DNA of 64,000 nucleotides from Poronia punctata (taxonomy: Eukaryota; Ascomycota; Sordariomycetes; Xylariales; Xylariaceae): assembly GCA_022579005.1 (NCBI GenBank), contig MU401573.1:1-64000 (forward strand). Reading direction: 5' to 3'. Each line of letters opens with the position of its first letter. Positions within the stretch are counted from its first letter, which is position 1. The position numbers and the translations under genes are program-made. Shown here piece by piece: positions 24,393 through 36,622 of this stretch. The notes under the pieces are model-generated. The model was not told the DNA's origin. It was given only the letters and a program-made list of their open reading frames with translations, and searched no databases.

Positions 24393-24783
24393 CTATTTTT
24401 CTGGTTGTCTTCTTGATCGAACCATCTTCTCTCTGTTTGAGCGGTGGTATGTATATCTTTTTTGGCGTTTTCATACCAGTTTGTCGTCTTCATGGCATTT
24501 TTACACCTTGTGCGTTTGCACGGCATCACCGCAATACAATATCAGGAATGTCCGCTGCCATCATACGAGCGCATCCTACATACTTTTTTTCATTATCTGG
24601 CAAACCCGGCCAGATGAGTGGCAATATATACTTGATTCACTCCTGCGGATGTTATATACAAATAGATCCGCCATAATATCCAATCACCATACACCCCTCT
24701 CAAGAAAAGCTTACACCACTCCACATGCACCCCATCCAAACCGCACAAAACAGACACCCTCTTAAATATCCCACTTCTCCCCT
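24393..24783. other. Intergenic, no gene seen
   Basis: About 390 bp between the tRNA and the 3' end of the LPMO gene. Frames here are overlaps with no recognisable product. Confidence 0.6.
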
Positions 24784-25713
24784 CTACCGTCTCGAGGCCC
24801 TAGGCACAGACGTAAACCTACTCCTCCCCCTTCCCACCGTGCCCGTAGCCCTCACCCCATCCGTAGCAACAGGCGTAGTCTCGGTCCCGGTATAAACCGG
24901 ACCCCCCTCCGTAGGCACCGGATGACTCAACTCGGGAACATCCGTATTCCCCCCTCCAATCACCTTTGGACCGGGGATATCATACTCTTCCAAAACGCCC
25001 GCATAAATATCCAAAAACACACTCGGTTCATCCGGACTATACAGCTCTTTCCCCTTGACTCCCTCATAAACCTCCGTCCCGTCCCCCGTGATCCACAGGT
25101 TGACGCATTGGGGATAATTCTGCGCGCCCGTGACATTACTCGCGTTATGCAACGAGATGATCTCCGTGCGCAAGACATAATACCCCGGCCGGATATTAGA
25201 CGGGATCTCGACGACCCACGAATTATTATTCGCAATCAACAAATCCGTCGCCCAGACGCCTCCCGGACCGGTAGATTCATCCGCTCCATCGATAAGACCC
25301 AATTCGCCGATTTTGAAGAATTCGAGATCGTTCTTATCGACGTCCTCACAGGTTTTTCCCGTTCCCGTTCCGCAAGAAGCGAGATAATCCACCACGGGTC
25401 CCTTATGTGAATTCGGCCATCCGTTCCATTGAATATGGATATTTTCCCCGGCCGAGACTCTAGCGTGGGCGTGGGCGTTGAGGGCGTCGCGATGACATAT
25501 TATCTCCTCGGTCGTGTAGCCTGTCTGGTTGACGTAGCCTTGGTCGAAGGCCGTTGTTGACCAGCCGATTATCGTGCCGGGGTCGGTGTCGGGCGTCGTG
25601 GGGTGGTAGCCGTTGTATAGCTCGTTGTTGATGTTGATGTTTGTTACGAAGCTGTGGGCCGAGACGTGGGTGGCGACGATGGCCCCTAGGGCGGCGGGGA
25701 AGTGCGTTCGCAT
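24784..25713 (-). CDS. AA9 lytic polysaccharide monooxygenase with C-terminal extension
   Basis: A single exon of 309 aa. The signal peptide is residues 1-19 and cleavage after VSA exposes His20, the N-terminal ligand of the copper histidine brace. The second brace region is the SHKGPVVDYLASC stretch. The axial Tyr is in NYPQCVNLWI. Cysteines fit the AA9 disulfide pattern. After about residue 240 comes a Pro/Thr/Gly-rich tail ending in a basic segment (GRGRSRFTSVPRASRR), with no cellulose-binding module. The enzyme oxidatively cleaves cellulose or related glucans outside the cell. The tail is longer than in minimal AA9 proteins and may act as a linker or cell-wall tether. Confidence 0.92.
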   Translation of the reverse strand: MRTHFPAALGAIVATHVSAHSFVTNININNELYNGYHPTTPDTDPGTIIGWSTTAFDQGYVNQTGYTTEEIICHRDALNAHAHARVSAGENIHIQWNGWPNSHKGPVVDYLASCGTGTGKTCEDVDKNDLEFFKIGELGLIDGADESTGPGGVWATDLLIANNNSWVVEIPSNIRPGYYVLRTEIISLHNASNVTGAQNYPQCVNLWITGDGTEVYEGVKGKELYSPDEPSVFLDIYAGVLEEYDIPGPKVIGGGNTDVPELSHPVPTEGGPVYTGTETTPVATDGVRATGTVGRGRSRFTSVPRASRR

Positions 25714-27487
25714 TTTGTTGTGTTGTTGTTTTGGAACCCTACTAGTACTGACACGACACTGGGCCTTGATGTGTTGAGATCGGCTGATACCGAACTACCC
25801 AAGGTAGAATGTCGATCACCGAGGTAACTAACCTACCAGGCAGTGGGCTAGGTAGGTAAGGCAAGGTAGTTGCAAGAAATCCCAAGGTGGAAGAAAACAA
25901 AGTACGCGATTTCCTAGGTTTGGTCAGATCCCCAGGATATCAAAGAAACGTTTTTACAAAAAAAACTTCAAAAAGATAAAACAAGTGAGCGGACGGGAAA
26001 TGTCACCTCTGTATACATAAAGTACTTAACCCATACCCATACCCTGAAAACCCGGTCATATAAAACCTCACTCACCCAAAACCCATCTTATTATACTCGT
26101 ATATACATCACCCAACTTATTACCTACATGACAGCATACAAAGAAACCCATCCCATCAAACCAAGGCCTTTTCTTCTCCTCGTACCTACTTTACGGAACA
26201 ACGGGTATATCACATACGACTACTCACCTCTTAAATTGAACCGGCCCTATATCTCAAGATTGACATCCTTTCCTTCCTATTCCAACCCATGATCTACATA
26301 TATACTATACCCTACCCGTTAGAACGTTGTAACTTGGGGGGATGGCCGGAAACATATCATCTTCCGTTGAGCCCAGAGAGGCCTGACCCTGACCCTGACC
26401 CGAATCCAGAATCCAGAATCCCATGATATATATTTATATCGTAATATTATTAAATAAAGCATCCATAAATAAAACATTGCTGACGCCAATACACTTACAA
26501 TAAAATAGATAGACAACAAGTATTTAACCTTCAATTACGTACTAGATAGAAAAAAAAGACACACACCCACACACACGCGTCGGCAGTTTAATCATTTGAT
26601 ATGCAGGTCCAAGCCAATCTTCGGCATGTCAGACGCCGAGGCCAGCTTAGGTGGTGATCGACAAATATCAGAATGTGGCTAGACTGGGGTTGTTTTGTTC
26701 ATTGTGGCTTGCCCCTTGCTTGCACATCATAACTACTTATTCTTTTTAACCGACCTATTCCAGTGGCTTGGGTTCGCTAGGTTAGGTAAATCCGGATCAA
26801 CCCGTATCTTAGTCTCAATGATGATCAAGTTGATCAATCTCGCTTTAATAAAAATAGATAAAGTTAAAAAATAAAAAAGATTCACCGGGATAGATTGTAG
26901 TTTGCTCCTGATGATTCTTTAGGCGCATATATATGTATACTCATATGTAACGAACAACCCCCCCCATTTGCTGCTTATGATATGAGCATGTTCCGTTTCC
27001 GTTGTCTATCATTCATTCCGGAGAGTCATCATAGTCGCGCCAAAAATACTTCGGTATAAGACCTGACCGATACTTGGTATAACCTCATCCTTTCGTTAGC
27101 CTGGGCCTTTATAGAGATAGTATATCGTCTCATACTGTCACCCCGCGCAAGCACTTTTCGCTTACCCCTTAGCCGGCATCAAAGTACGGTAAATCCTAGG
27201 CGTCTGACAGAGTTGACTAGCAACTGGCCGAAGTAGCCAGACTGCCAACATCCTCGCATCTACTGGATAACACGACGCATTTCACCACGAAGAGCACAAT
27301 AATTTACTTCCTTTCCCCCCTTGTCATGGATTAACGTCCTATCACAGTTCCATAGGTAGCTCATGACATGTTTCGCAAAAGCGGGCATATATGGATTGAT
27401 AGATGGCAATCAAAATATCCAAATGAATCGTTTACGCCAAACCACCCGACCTAATTCCCAAGCACAAACACCTCAAAAATCGACATT
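25714..27487. other. Intergenic, no gene seen
   Basis: About 1.8 kb. It holds repeated CTAGGTAGGTAAGGCAAGG-like sequence near 25850, a CCCTGA triplicate near 26385, long A/T runs, and no convincing coding frame. Confidence 0.6.
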
Positions 27488-28269
27488 TTAAGCAGTAAAA
27501 GGCACCTCGACCTTGGCAGCAGCAGCTTGCTTATCCGCCTGGGCAGCCGTGAGAGCGGTGATGACGGCGGGGTACCAGACGTCGGCCATCTTCTGGTCAC
27601 CCGACTGGTTGGGGTGGACTCCGTCGCGCAGGTCGCCCGAGGTCAAGCCGCTGTACTGGTCGACGACGTAGATGGGCGATTCCGTGCTGTTGAGGCCCTG
27701 GGCCCAGGGTACGATGGCGCTGTTGAGAGACTCGATCACAGAGTTGTAGTTTCCGAAACCGGCCGGGATGATTTGTGCGACCTAAAAGAACCACATTAGT
27801 CGCTTCCCTTTGCTTTATTAGTTTCAGGAGATTAACTCACAATAATCTTCATGTTCGGGTTGCTATCTCGCATATTTCCAACCAGCGTCGTAAACGCACC
27901 CAGAATCTCATCGGGTCCCTTGTTCTGCTGCATGATATCGTTGGTGCCTAGATGCATCGTGATGACATCGGCCGGGTTCTGCTGCAGCCAGCCAGCGAGC
28001 TGGTTGTTGTTGGCAATATCCACAGCCAGGAACCCCGAGTGACCTTCATGGTCACGATCGTAGTTCCCATCACCGCAGTTGTTATCCACCTGGCCGGATC
28101 CAACCCAGTCCACCGAGGCGAACTCGGTGCTCTGTAGCTTCTCCCATAGCAGTGCGCGCCAGCAGATGATCTCCGTGATGGAGTCGCCAAAGGGCATGAA
28201 TCGGAGCGTTTCCTGGGCTGCTGCTGCACCCGCCAGGGCCGCGAGGGAGAATAGCTTGGCGGAAACCAT
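27488..28269 (-). CDS. SGNH hydrolase, carbohydrate esterase family 3-like (acetyl xylan esterase)
   Basis: Two exons, 28269-27841 and 27781-27488, joined at phase 0 (donor GTGAGT, acceptor TTTAG), give 240 aa. A signal peptide covers about residues 1-18 (ending AAAAQ). The SGNH blocks are clear: nucleophile Ser30 in MPFGDSITE, block III HLGTND (Asn110), and catalytic Asp/His in DGVHPNQSG. The CWRALLWEKLQ segment after block I and DHEGHSGF are typical of CE3. It should remove acetyl groups from xylan outside the cell, in keeping with the other plant-wall enzymes here. Confidence 0.9.
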
Positions 28270-29342
28270 GATGTCTCGATTTCTTTACAGACGGTGATGT
28301 CGACTGCGAAAAGCTTGTTTGGTCTGAGGTCCGGCACTTGTCTTGGATTTCTGGGGGCGGGGTCTCTTCCTATATATAGCCTTGCATTCTTTGCAACTTT
28401 GTTCAGCCGGGCACTATTTCCTAATCCGTTTCACTTGGCTATGACTTCACGATCCGGGCAGGAGAAAACTCATTCCGTTACTAAGCGTATCCCCAAAAAT
28501 CAAATAACCACCGCGGGCGAGTGGATACGACGGCGATGTAGGGTCGGTCTTGTCGAACACCGACCTGGTCTGGCTATTTTCCCTTTTCCAACTTGTCAAC
28601 CTTTCTCCACGCTCCATCTTTCCAATCCGCCGTTAGAAAAGCAGAATAGGGGGAAGCTTCGGCAACCTACGCGTTTGAGGGGCCGTCGCGGAAGTGTGCG
28701 TTGCAACTGGGCACAAAATGGGTAGCGAATATAGCCAAAAAGTCCAGTTCACGGCTTAAACCTTGCGTGGCGGCAAATCAAATAAAGAAGGTAAGCAGAT
28801 CATTCGTTGCCGAATCAGGTCGCCGGATCGCCAAGGATCAATTTATCCCAACTTTCCGGGTCTTCGGAGTATCTTTTGCCTGGTCCACCGGAGCGTTCCC
28901 AGAAACCTCCACCCGCTCCGCCTTGGATATCCGTCGCACTCATTGATGGAAACATGACCCTCGGACTTTCTTGTTATCCGAAGGGAAATACTTGGCTTTA
29001 TTCCCTATATTCCACGTTTCCGATAGTGTTGGTCTTTCAAGACTAGTATGAACCGCACGAAACCAGAGGAAGCAACTGCGTCAGTATCTCCAATACATTT
29101 GACAAACTGATCGACACCCTAGAGGTCCAATGAAACAGGGATCCCGAGCTGTGGAGCCAAAGGTTGGAGACGGGCACACTAGGCGGGGAACGTAACAAGG
29201 CCGGCAAATACCCATGTTTCCCCAATTCAAGATAAAAACCCTTTATCCAGTTTATACAGACACTCTCAAACTGGAGCGAGCCCTGGGCTATCCTAAAAGG
29301 GCCAGTACGCGCCATAGAAGTGAATTATGTTCATTTCCGACG
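28270..29342. other. Intergenic, no gene seen
   Basis: About 1.1 kb upstream of the CE3 gene and downstream of the next gene. Frames of 60-140 codons lack family features. Confidence 0.55.
28371..28378 (-). promoter_or_regulatory. TATA box of the CE3 gene
   Basis: TATATATA stands about 102 bp upstream of the ATG at 28269. Confidence 0.45.
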
Positions 29343-32300
29343 TCATTCGCTTCTAGTACTTCTCTTGATTTCTCTCGGATCGAATTCGACTGTGCGCCGT
29401 CGAGTTGGACGGCCGCGACTCTGCTCAGGCACGACGACCCTTTCATCACGATGTGCTCGGGTTACATTCTGACCCTCTTGCCTGGATTTAGTCCCTGGCC
29501 GACTTGACTTAGGACGTCCATTTACCCGACTGTGTTCCCCGTAGTAGAAAGACGGCTCCCGTCCTCGTGACCGTCCTGTCGTTGACCTAAGAGGTGTGTC
29601 GTATTCTTCTGGCTCATCAACGACGGCTGTCTCCTCCACAATCTGTCGTGCCCAATCGACCTCTGCCCAGGCTTGGCATGCTGGAGCAGGGACAGTAGAT
29701 GACCTTGTCACGTCTTCAACCCTCGGTCGTACATTCGCGGCAGGACGGGGCTGCACGTCAGCCGTTGCTTGGACTTCCTTGTCATCCGTTGCATTCGACT
29801 CTCGAGGCCCATTCACCGTGGCCGTCTGTAACGGAAGCTGGGCATTGCTATGCCATGAATGAGTTGACCTGGTCCTGCTGCGGGACCTGGATGTCCTAGG
29901 CTCTGCCGCTCCCGTAGCGTCGATAGGAGTTACCGCTCGGCTCTGGGAGGGTGACGCGGCCGTGTTGACCTCATCCTCTTTCGTTTTACGGCATGGCGTC
30001 CACTCGAGCAGGAGTTGTTCAACAGCTTCGTCGCGAGCTTTGCATTCATCCGTTGGTTGATAACGGTTGCTAAAGTTCCTCTCCACGTCGACCGGGTCGA
30101 ACGGTACCGAGGGAGGAAAGGAATCATAGCAACGCTGGACCATTGGCTGTGATGAGATGTTTTCACCCCAGATACCCGAGTTGGAATGCTTGACAAGGGC
30201 CGCCTCTTTGTCGTCAGTGGATTCCCACGGCGTATATATCGTCTGCTGATACTCGGTGTCTGATTTGGGCCCGCGACGCTTGCTTTGACGCAGTGGTCCT
30301 ATTCTTCTTTCTCGTTCGTATACTGCCGCTTGTCTATGCTGTTTAGCGGGCACCACCTCACGTCCGGTTGCAGGTATCGACATTGACCTTCTGCGACGGC
30401 TTTCTACTATAAATGGTTAGCTTTCCATCTTAAAGACTGTATTATTGTAGATCCTGCTTACCCCTGGAAAATCTGGTATCTTCCGAAGTTTGATCTGACC
30501 AGTCGCTCTCGTCACTGGACACGGGGTGCTGATCTAACTTGTTGCGTACGAAGATTGTCGGTTGCGAGTAGCTTGTAAGGGATGGCGAAGGGAAGCGCGA
30601 CCGCCTGGGTCTGGGAGGGCGGCTCGCAATGGTGCTGTTGACGCGTCGGACCTTCTGCATCTTGTCAAGATCCAATACGTCTTTTCTACTAGCTATTGAG
30701 GAAGTCGTATTGCTGCTGTCGGTACTGTGGATACTGGACGGCGCCGTCTTCTTTTTCTCTTTCGGCGGTAATCTGTCGTAAGAGCCACGCCTCGGTAAGT
30801 GCGCTAGAAGACCAGACTTGGTGTCAGGCCACTGTCTCTGTGATATTCTTGATGCATAGTAGTTTTCTGGTTGCGGTTTCGAGCAAACATAAACGACGAT
30901 AGCCTTGACCTGTTGCAATTTGAAGAATTTCTTGGCTCGGACGATTTCCAACTGCCTTAGTAGCAGCCGATGGTTAACACTTCCGTGATCAACAGCTCTG
31001 GCCGACTCTATAGACTGCATTACTTGAATCTGTTGACTCGCAGTGAGAGTTGACATCTTGTCAAGAACTGTGGCTGACTTTTTGTCGAGCTTCTTCAGTC
31101 GCCGCTGCATTTCAGACACCTCACAGTATTCTTCCAGTAGCAGACAACTGTCCCAGTAGTCGGATGTTTGGTCTCCGTCTGCGGTTGGATATGGTCGGAG
31201 AGTCCACATTCTATACTCCGTCTGTCTTTCCGACCACTCGTTCTCGAAAATCAAATGTGGTGTGATGTCTTGAAGGCCGGGAAGTCCAAGAGGCCCCCCG
31301 CCGCTTAACCAGTCCCTTTGACCCCTTTGCTGGGTCTGTCTCGGGATGGGAGTTGTCTCATGTCTTACGCTGCTGGCTGGATCCGTCCTTGCCATTGCTT
31401 CCCTTATCGACCAGCCGTCCTTCTTGAAATTGGTCGCTTCATTCATTATTTTTGGCATGCCGGAACCTTTGGTCCGCTCCTCTCCACCTATAGAGGCTAG
31501 GTCTTGCCTTTCCGACAGGATGGAGGGCGGCATGCTCGCAGTGTCTCCTTCTATAAAGGCAACCATCACCCGCGATGACCTGTGCCAGAACCTCTTGCTC
31601 GACTTGTTTTTCAAGGTTTCCAAATGAGCCAATTTGCGTGTGTTATTGTCTGAGTCATGGCGCAGAAGTTGTTGCAATGTCTGCAGTTGACCGGCGCTGA
31701 GGAATGCTAGTTTTTGAGTCAAGTCCCTTCCTGGTTGATTGCTGTGAGCACCGCCCTGAAGATTGACCTTCATTTCTGGTGTGAGAGATATGGGAAGTTG
31801 GTATGCCCCTCCCTCATATACCACGTACGGTAGTATTTGAGCAGCGTTGTCCCCGGGAAAATGCTTATGGGCTTTGCCCACTTGTTTCGAATTATCGATG
31901 CCCTGGTTATTTTCAGTTTGAGGAGAAAGCGCTGAATCTGGCGGGCTATGATTCCATGGCGCATGGCTTTGCAAAGGACTAGTTGGGTTAGGAATAGAAA
32001 GCGGCGCCCTTGTATGGCCGGTATTGGCATTTGCATCCATGGGTGCCATCTGAGGCTCGGTCACAACAGGTTTTACGATGCCCTAGGGAAAGTGTCAGAC
32101 AGTTAAAATAGGGGCAAATCTCGGGGTTCCAATAACGCACCTTTGGCTTCTGACCCCTTTGCGATTCTCCGTGGGCGACAGAATGGTTTGCCCCGGCCAC
32201 TGGCGAGGACCTTGAAGAAAAAATGCTCTCCTTCTCTAGAAAGGTAACGTGTAACTGTGTGTTAGACAAATCATACAACTTATCCGGCGGAATGGCTTAC

Positions 32301-33471
32301 CGTCTTTCTTCCGCCCAGCGACCTCAGGTTTGGTCGAAAACCGCACCGAGGGGCCCAGGTTCCGTGTCCGAGGACCTTGATCAGATGCCTTGTTGCCGCC
32401 AAAGTTCTGCCAGTACGAGTCAGCTTCTGACACAATAACCACCTGGAGGGTATTAGTCTGACACACCTCTATATCCCGGAGTCGAACCGTATTTTGGTTC
32501 CCGGGCGCAGGAGAATCCCGTGTGATGGTCTCGTTTGTCTTCAAACCTCCCGGTGCAGCAGCCTGTGAGACGTGGTTCAGGCTCTGTGTGGTAGAGACTA
32601 AACGCGGTTCTGGACTAGCTGGCACCACCACAGACCGTGCGGCACCAGATTTAGCTCTAGGTAAGTCACGGTTTCGCGTTGGGTAACAGGTAGCAGCTGA
32701 GGCCTCGCCGCCTTCTTTTTTTGAGCACCTTTGGCTTTGTGTCAAGGCTTCTTCCGCAAGCTTTTGCAGTTCATGGGGTGTTGCTAGTTGGTTGATGACA
32801 GCGTAAGTCCTCAACATTAACCTCGCGCTTTCTTCTGTTTGGGACCTGGGATTTCGTCAGCAATGCCCTGCGGCCATAGAAACTGGTTCTTCATACGGTT
32901 TCAACCGCTGCTGGCCTAGCGAAACTACCTGGAGCAGCAAGACTAGGTTGTCTTGGTATCGTTGCAACTGTTTGCAATACTTATCGAGCTTGGAGGCCTT
33001 AGCAGCCCAGCGGAACTTGTCACGCAGGCCCAGAGGGTCAGACGTGAGTGCTGGCTCGATCACAATCGGCGAGCCAGAGTCAGAGCAAGTGATCTTCTTG
33101 TTGAACTCGGTGAGCTTCCTCACCAGTTCATCCTCGACCTCGGCAGGCCAGTTTCCGGAGATGGTAGCTTCCACCCGCCAGAATACCACAAGGCACTGGT
33201 CGGCGGTAATCTTGACCTTGGTCAATGAAGTTTCGGAGAAAATATAGAGCGGCCTTCCACGCTTGATGTTGCCCACTTCCTGTCTAAGGAAGAAGTAGAT
33301 CTCCTCGAGTGCGGCTGTGGTCGCCTGGATCTCGTGGACGATGGCCTCTAGATTTTCCTGGGCGGACCAAACCTGCGAAGCATACTTGTTTAGGATCTGA
33401 CATAGCTGAAAGCCAAAGCCAGCAATTCCGACGACCGAGCCGACAGCCCCAAGCGCAGTTATTGGATCCAT
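29343..33471 (-). CDS. Large protein with fungal STAND-type N-terminal domain, otherwise disordered
   Basis: Five exons (33471-32897, 32845-32301, 32235-32141, 32082-30462, 30406-29343) join in phase to 1299 aa. All introns are 51-65 bp with good consensus. I start at ATG 33471 because the frame upstream begins only with TTG. Residues 1-190 begin MDPITALGAVGSVVGIAGF and continue as helices (LNKYASQVWSAQENLEAIV, then ATTAALEEIYFFLRQE). This is the pattern of the fungal N-terminal domain found on NLR/STAND and PigL-like proteins (PF17111 type). No P-loop NACHT or NB-ARC motif and no ankyrin, WD or TPR repeats follow. The rest is Ser/Pro/Arg-rich and mostly disordered, with one more ordered part around residues 480-740 (SCLLLEEYCEVSEMQRRLKK, then KKFFKLQQVKAIVVYV). 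It may be a signalling adaptor; that is inference. Confidence 0.75.
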
Positions 33472-34350
33472 GTGCAAGCCAGATACCCTATGTTTCTGTC
33501 GTCATGGCTCATACACTTGGGCTTATGGGCCCGGATAAAGGACAAAGGCATAAATAAGGTTAAGGAATCGCGAGCCTGGTATATCGTCTCTCAATCAGGC
33601 GTCACGTCGCCACTCGTTGGTTCCTCGATGAACCCTCTCCTCGACGAAGACGTACGAGTAAGCTGGAGATAAGTAATCATTACGGAGGTTGGTTTTAATT
33701 AGACCAAGAAAAGTTGGGGGCCAGACACCCCCGTGATTGGATGCCCACCCGTCAAATGTTCAGCGAGTGAGAATGAGATTTGCTCTTGTCAGCGAACCTA
33801 CATAGGACTAGTGCTGACATGATCACCTCGGAAGTTCGGACAAGTACCGATGCCTCTTTCCTTGCTACGCACGAAATACTCTATCCCTGGAAACCACCAG
33901 TGAACATCGGTCTCGGCTTCCTTCGTCACATATGCAGCATTACGTTATCTGCTCCACGTATTTCCATTTCCACCAAGGCAGAGGAAGAATTGCGGTCCAG
34001 AGAACTTCGCAAAACGCAGGCGACCAATGGACCGAGACGATGTACGCATTGTGCAACGTCAAATCGTAACCGCGCACCTGCCGCCTCTCGATGGCTTCTA
34101 ACAGTCGGCATCTGTCATTACTCTGCAGTTACGTAGGAAGTCGCGAGCATGGCAAAGGTGAAACGCGGCTTGGAGAACCCTTCGAGGGAAAAATCTTCAT
34201 CTTCAGGCGAGACGATACACTCATATCGGTCAGCAAGAAACATTTGAGACTAAAGATCTGCTCGTCTGCCGCCGTTGCTTCATTTGCTGTAAATCAGCCG
34301 AACACGTAGAGGTACCATCGCCAGGCATTTTCCCTTCTAAATCGTGCACC
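33472..34350. other. Intergenic, no gene supported
   Basis: About 880 bp between the divergent 1299-aa gene and the small gene at 34351. Frames at 33780-34309 are short and unremarkable. Confidence 0.55.
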
Positions 34351-34979
34351 ATGGACTTCATCAAACCCACCCACAAAATCGGCAAGCCGGATGGACCGGA
34401 GCAAAGTATCTTACAGGACCTACGTAATATGGTGCAACGCGTCGACCGCCGTAGGTAAGTGGCCGTCTTCCCTCTCGCGGAGCATCACGATAGGGGAGAA
34501 ATGGAAGAAAGTAACACGAGACGAGGGGAAGCTCATACTATATCGAACCGACCTGGCTCATCAATGGGGTCCCAATATCCCAATGCGTAAACACCGGTCA
34601 CTACCAGCCCCTTCCAGCCCCGCCATCCGAGTGCACGGATACGTGCAAATTGAAAAGAAGCTTCAAAGAGGAGCTGCGACAGCTCCGTTGCTCGGAACTC
34701 AGAGAAATCATAATGAATGCTGCTCTCAAGAGCTTCGACGCCCATAGAGAAGTTGTCCGGATTTTAAAGCGCCTCCACGAGAAAAAGCCCCGTACGCTAG
34801 GACAGGGCATACAGCGGCCAAATGTAGGCCTGTACCTTTATTGTCGCAACCAGGGTGAGCTTGTCGATATTGTGCTTGAGCTGGCCAGGCTGGACATAAC
34901 TGGGCATTTCAATCAAGATGTTCAAGACCTCATCACGGTGATGCAGGAGCAAGGGGATGATGCGACAGACTACCGATGA
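34351..34979 (+). CDS. Small hypothetical protein, helical
   Basis: Tentative two-exon model: 34351-34454 and 34658-34979, giving 141 aa. The donor is GTAAGT right after an in-frame Arg, just before a stop in the unspliced frame. The acceptor AAAAG restores the phase, but the 203-bp intron is longer than its neighbours and a different acceptor (CTTCCAG) is possible. Exon 2 is clearly protein-like, rich in Leu, Arg and Glu helices (RCSELREIIMNAALKSFD, then ELVDIVLELARLDITGHF). No signal peptide or membrane segment. I do not recognise the family. It is divergent from the 1299-aa gene, about 880 bp away. Confidence 0.45.
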
Positions 34980-35934
34980 TGTCGTGGACTCTCAGAGGGG
35001 AAGTCTCGCTGTATCAAAATTTGGGGCGAGCCGGCTTAAGGAAGCTGACTATTTGCACTCCGGGCTGACATGTAAAGTATTACTTATGGGGTGCGTTAAC
35101 GGATGCACGCGGTGTCATGCATCTATGATCTTAGTACGTGGTAATGAGATAGGCTGACGATAACTGGCGGCAAGAAGCCTGACTTGCAGTGGACATTGAG
35201 GACATGTCTAAACATCATGACAGAGTTCTTTTTATGATCATCTAAACAGGCCATATAGCAAAATTAGCACTTCTAATGGCAAAACACACACACAATCAAT
35301 AAAAAAGAAACGCTTATAACATAAACACGGGTTGTTACCCGTAGTTTTTAAAATGAACCAAAAAAAAATTAAATGAAAAAATTAAAAACGTACAACACCA
35401 GGGATTCGCTGGTCGTCACCGACCCAACTACTGATCTGGCGGTATGTAGCTTAGCTATGGGGGAGCGGACGGGACCCCGCGTTCTCTACATCCTATGGTC
35501 GTACGTGCTAATCAGTCGACGTAATATAATATATATACCGACCTCCTATAGGACACGTTTCGTCCATGTAGGTCTAGACAAGCACCGCTCGACCCGAGCC
35601 GACATCTACATCTTCCGTACCCTTCCATAAGCCGAGCGGCTCGGCACTTCAATTTTCCTCGTGATCTTTTTACTAGGTAGATTCGGTATGTACCAAGTCG
35701 GTAATTACCTATGTGGTCGAAAGGTATGTGGTTTGAATCATTTACCACCCATAGAAAAGCAGAGCACACGCACACGTTTAGTCGAGATATTGAACCTAGC
35801 ATGAATTTCCTAACCTAGCACTCACTAGATATCAATCCTCCACGCCCCTTCGAAAAACCCGAACTTTGCGCCATATCCTATATACAGCCTATTTTATCTC
35901 TTATAACAACCCCCCTCTCTCAAATATACAAGAT
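34980..35934. other. Intergenic, no gene seen
   Basis: About 950 bp, partly A-rich (35280-35395), with no convincing frame. Confidence 0.6.
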
Positions 35935-36557
35935 TTAGAGAGTCGCAACAGCAGGACCAGGCATGACATAATCACCCTGACCACCCCAAAAGTTAAAGGT
36001 CAAGCCGGGATCGGATCGCGAGTAGATACCGGGGATCTTGACGAGAGGAGACGGGTTGGCGGTACCGCTTCCTCCGACGATGCGGATCTGGGCGCATTCC
36101 ATGTAGAATTGTGGTTTTCCGACATCTATTTCATTCATTTTTTCGTCAGCAAATGGTCAAGATAGATAAGTCATGTAGGTAAAGAAATTAAAGGACTTAC
36201 GGTTCTCGTGAATACCGATATGTTCGCCACGAAGCAGGTATTCTCCATCTTCGAGAGTGGTCGGGAGTTGGAATTCCATGGTATATTGGCCAAAGGTGGG
36301 CCAGCCTTCGTTGGTGGTTGGGCTGCCTGTTGGGCCGGATTCCCAGCTATATTTCATTTTGTTAGTAAGTACCTAACCACACTACGGAAAAAAAGAAAAA
36401 AAAAAGGGATGGGAAAAGGGGGGGGGGGGGGGGGGGGGTTAAAAAATAAAACATTAAACAAAAAACCCCAACAAAGTAAAAGTTAAAATTTAACGGGGGC
36501 ATGGAAAATGTTAAACAACCCCGGGCCGGGAGTTAGTTGTAANNNNNNNNNNCCTCG

Positions 36558-36622
<65 letters not shown>

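Noticed and set aside
20233..28269. A possible biosynthetic gene cluster (transporter, dehydrogenase, EthD protein)
   Set aside because: No backbone enzyme (PKS, NRPS, terpene synthase) and no cluster regulator is present; the genes are widely spaced and of ordinary families.
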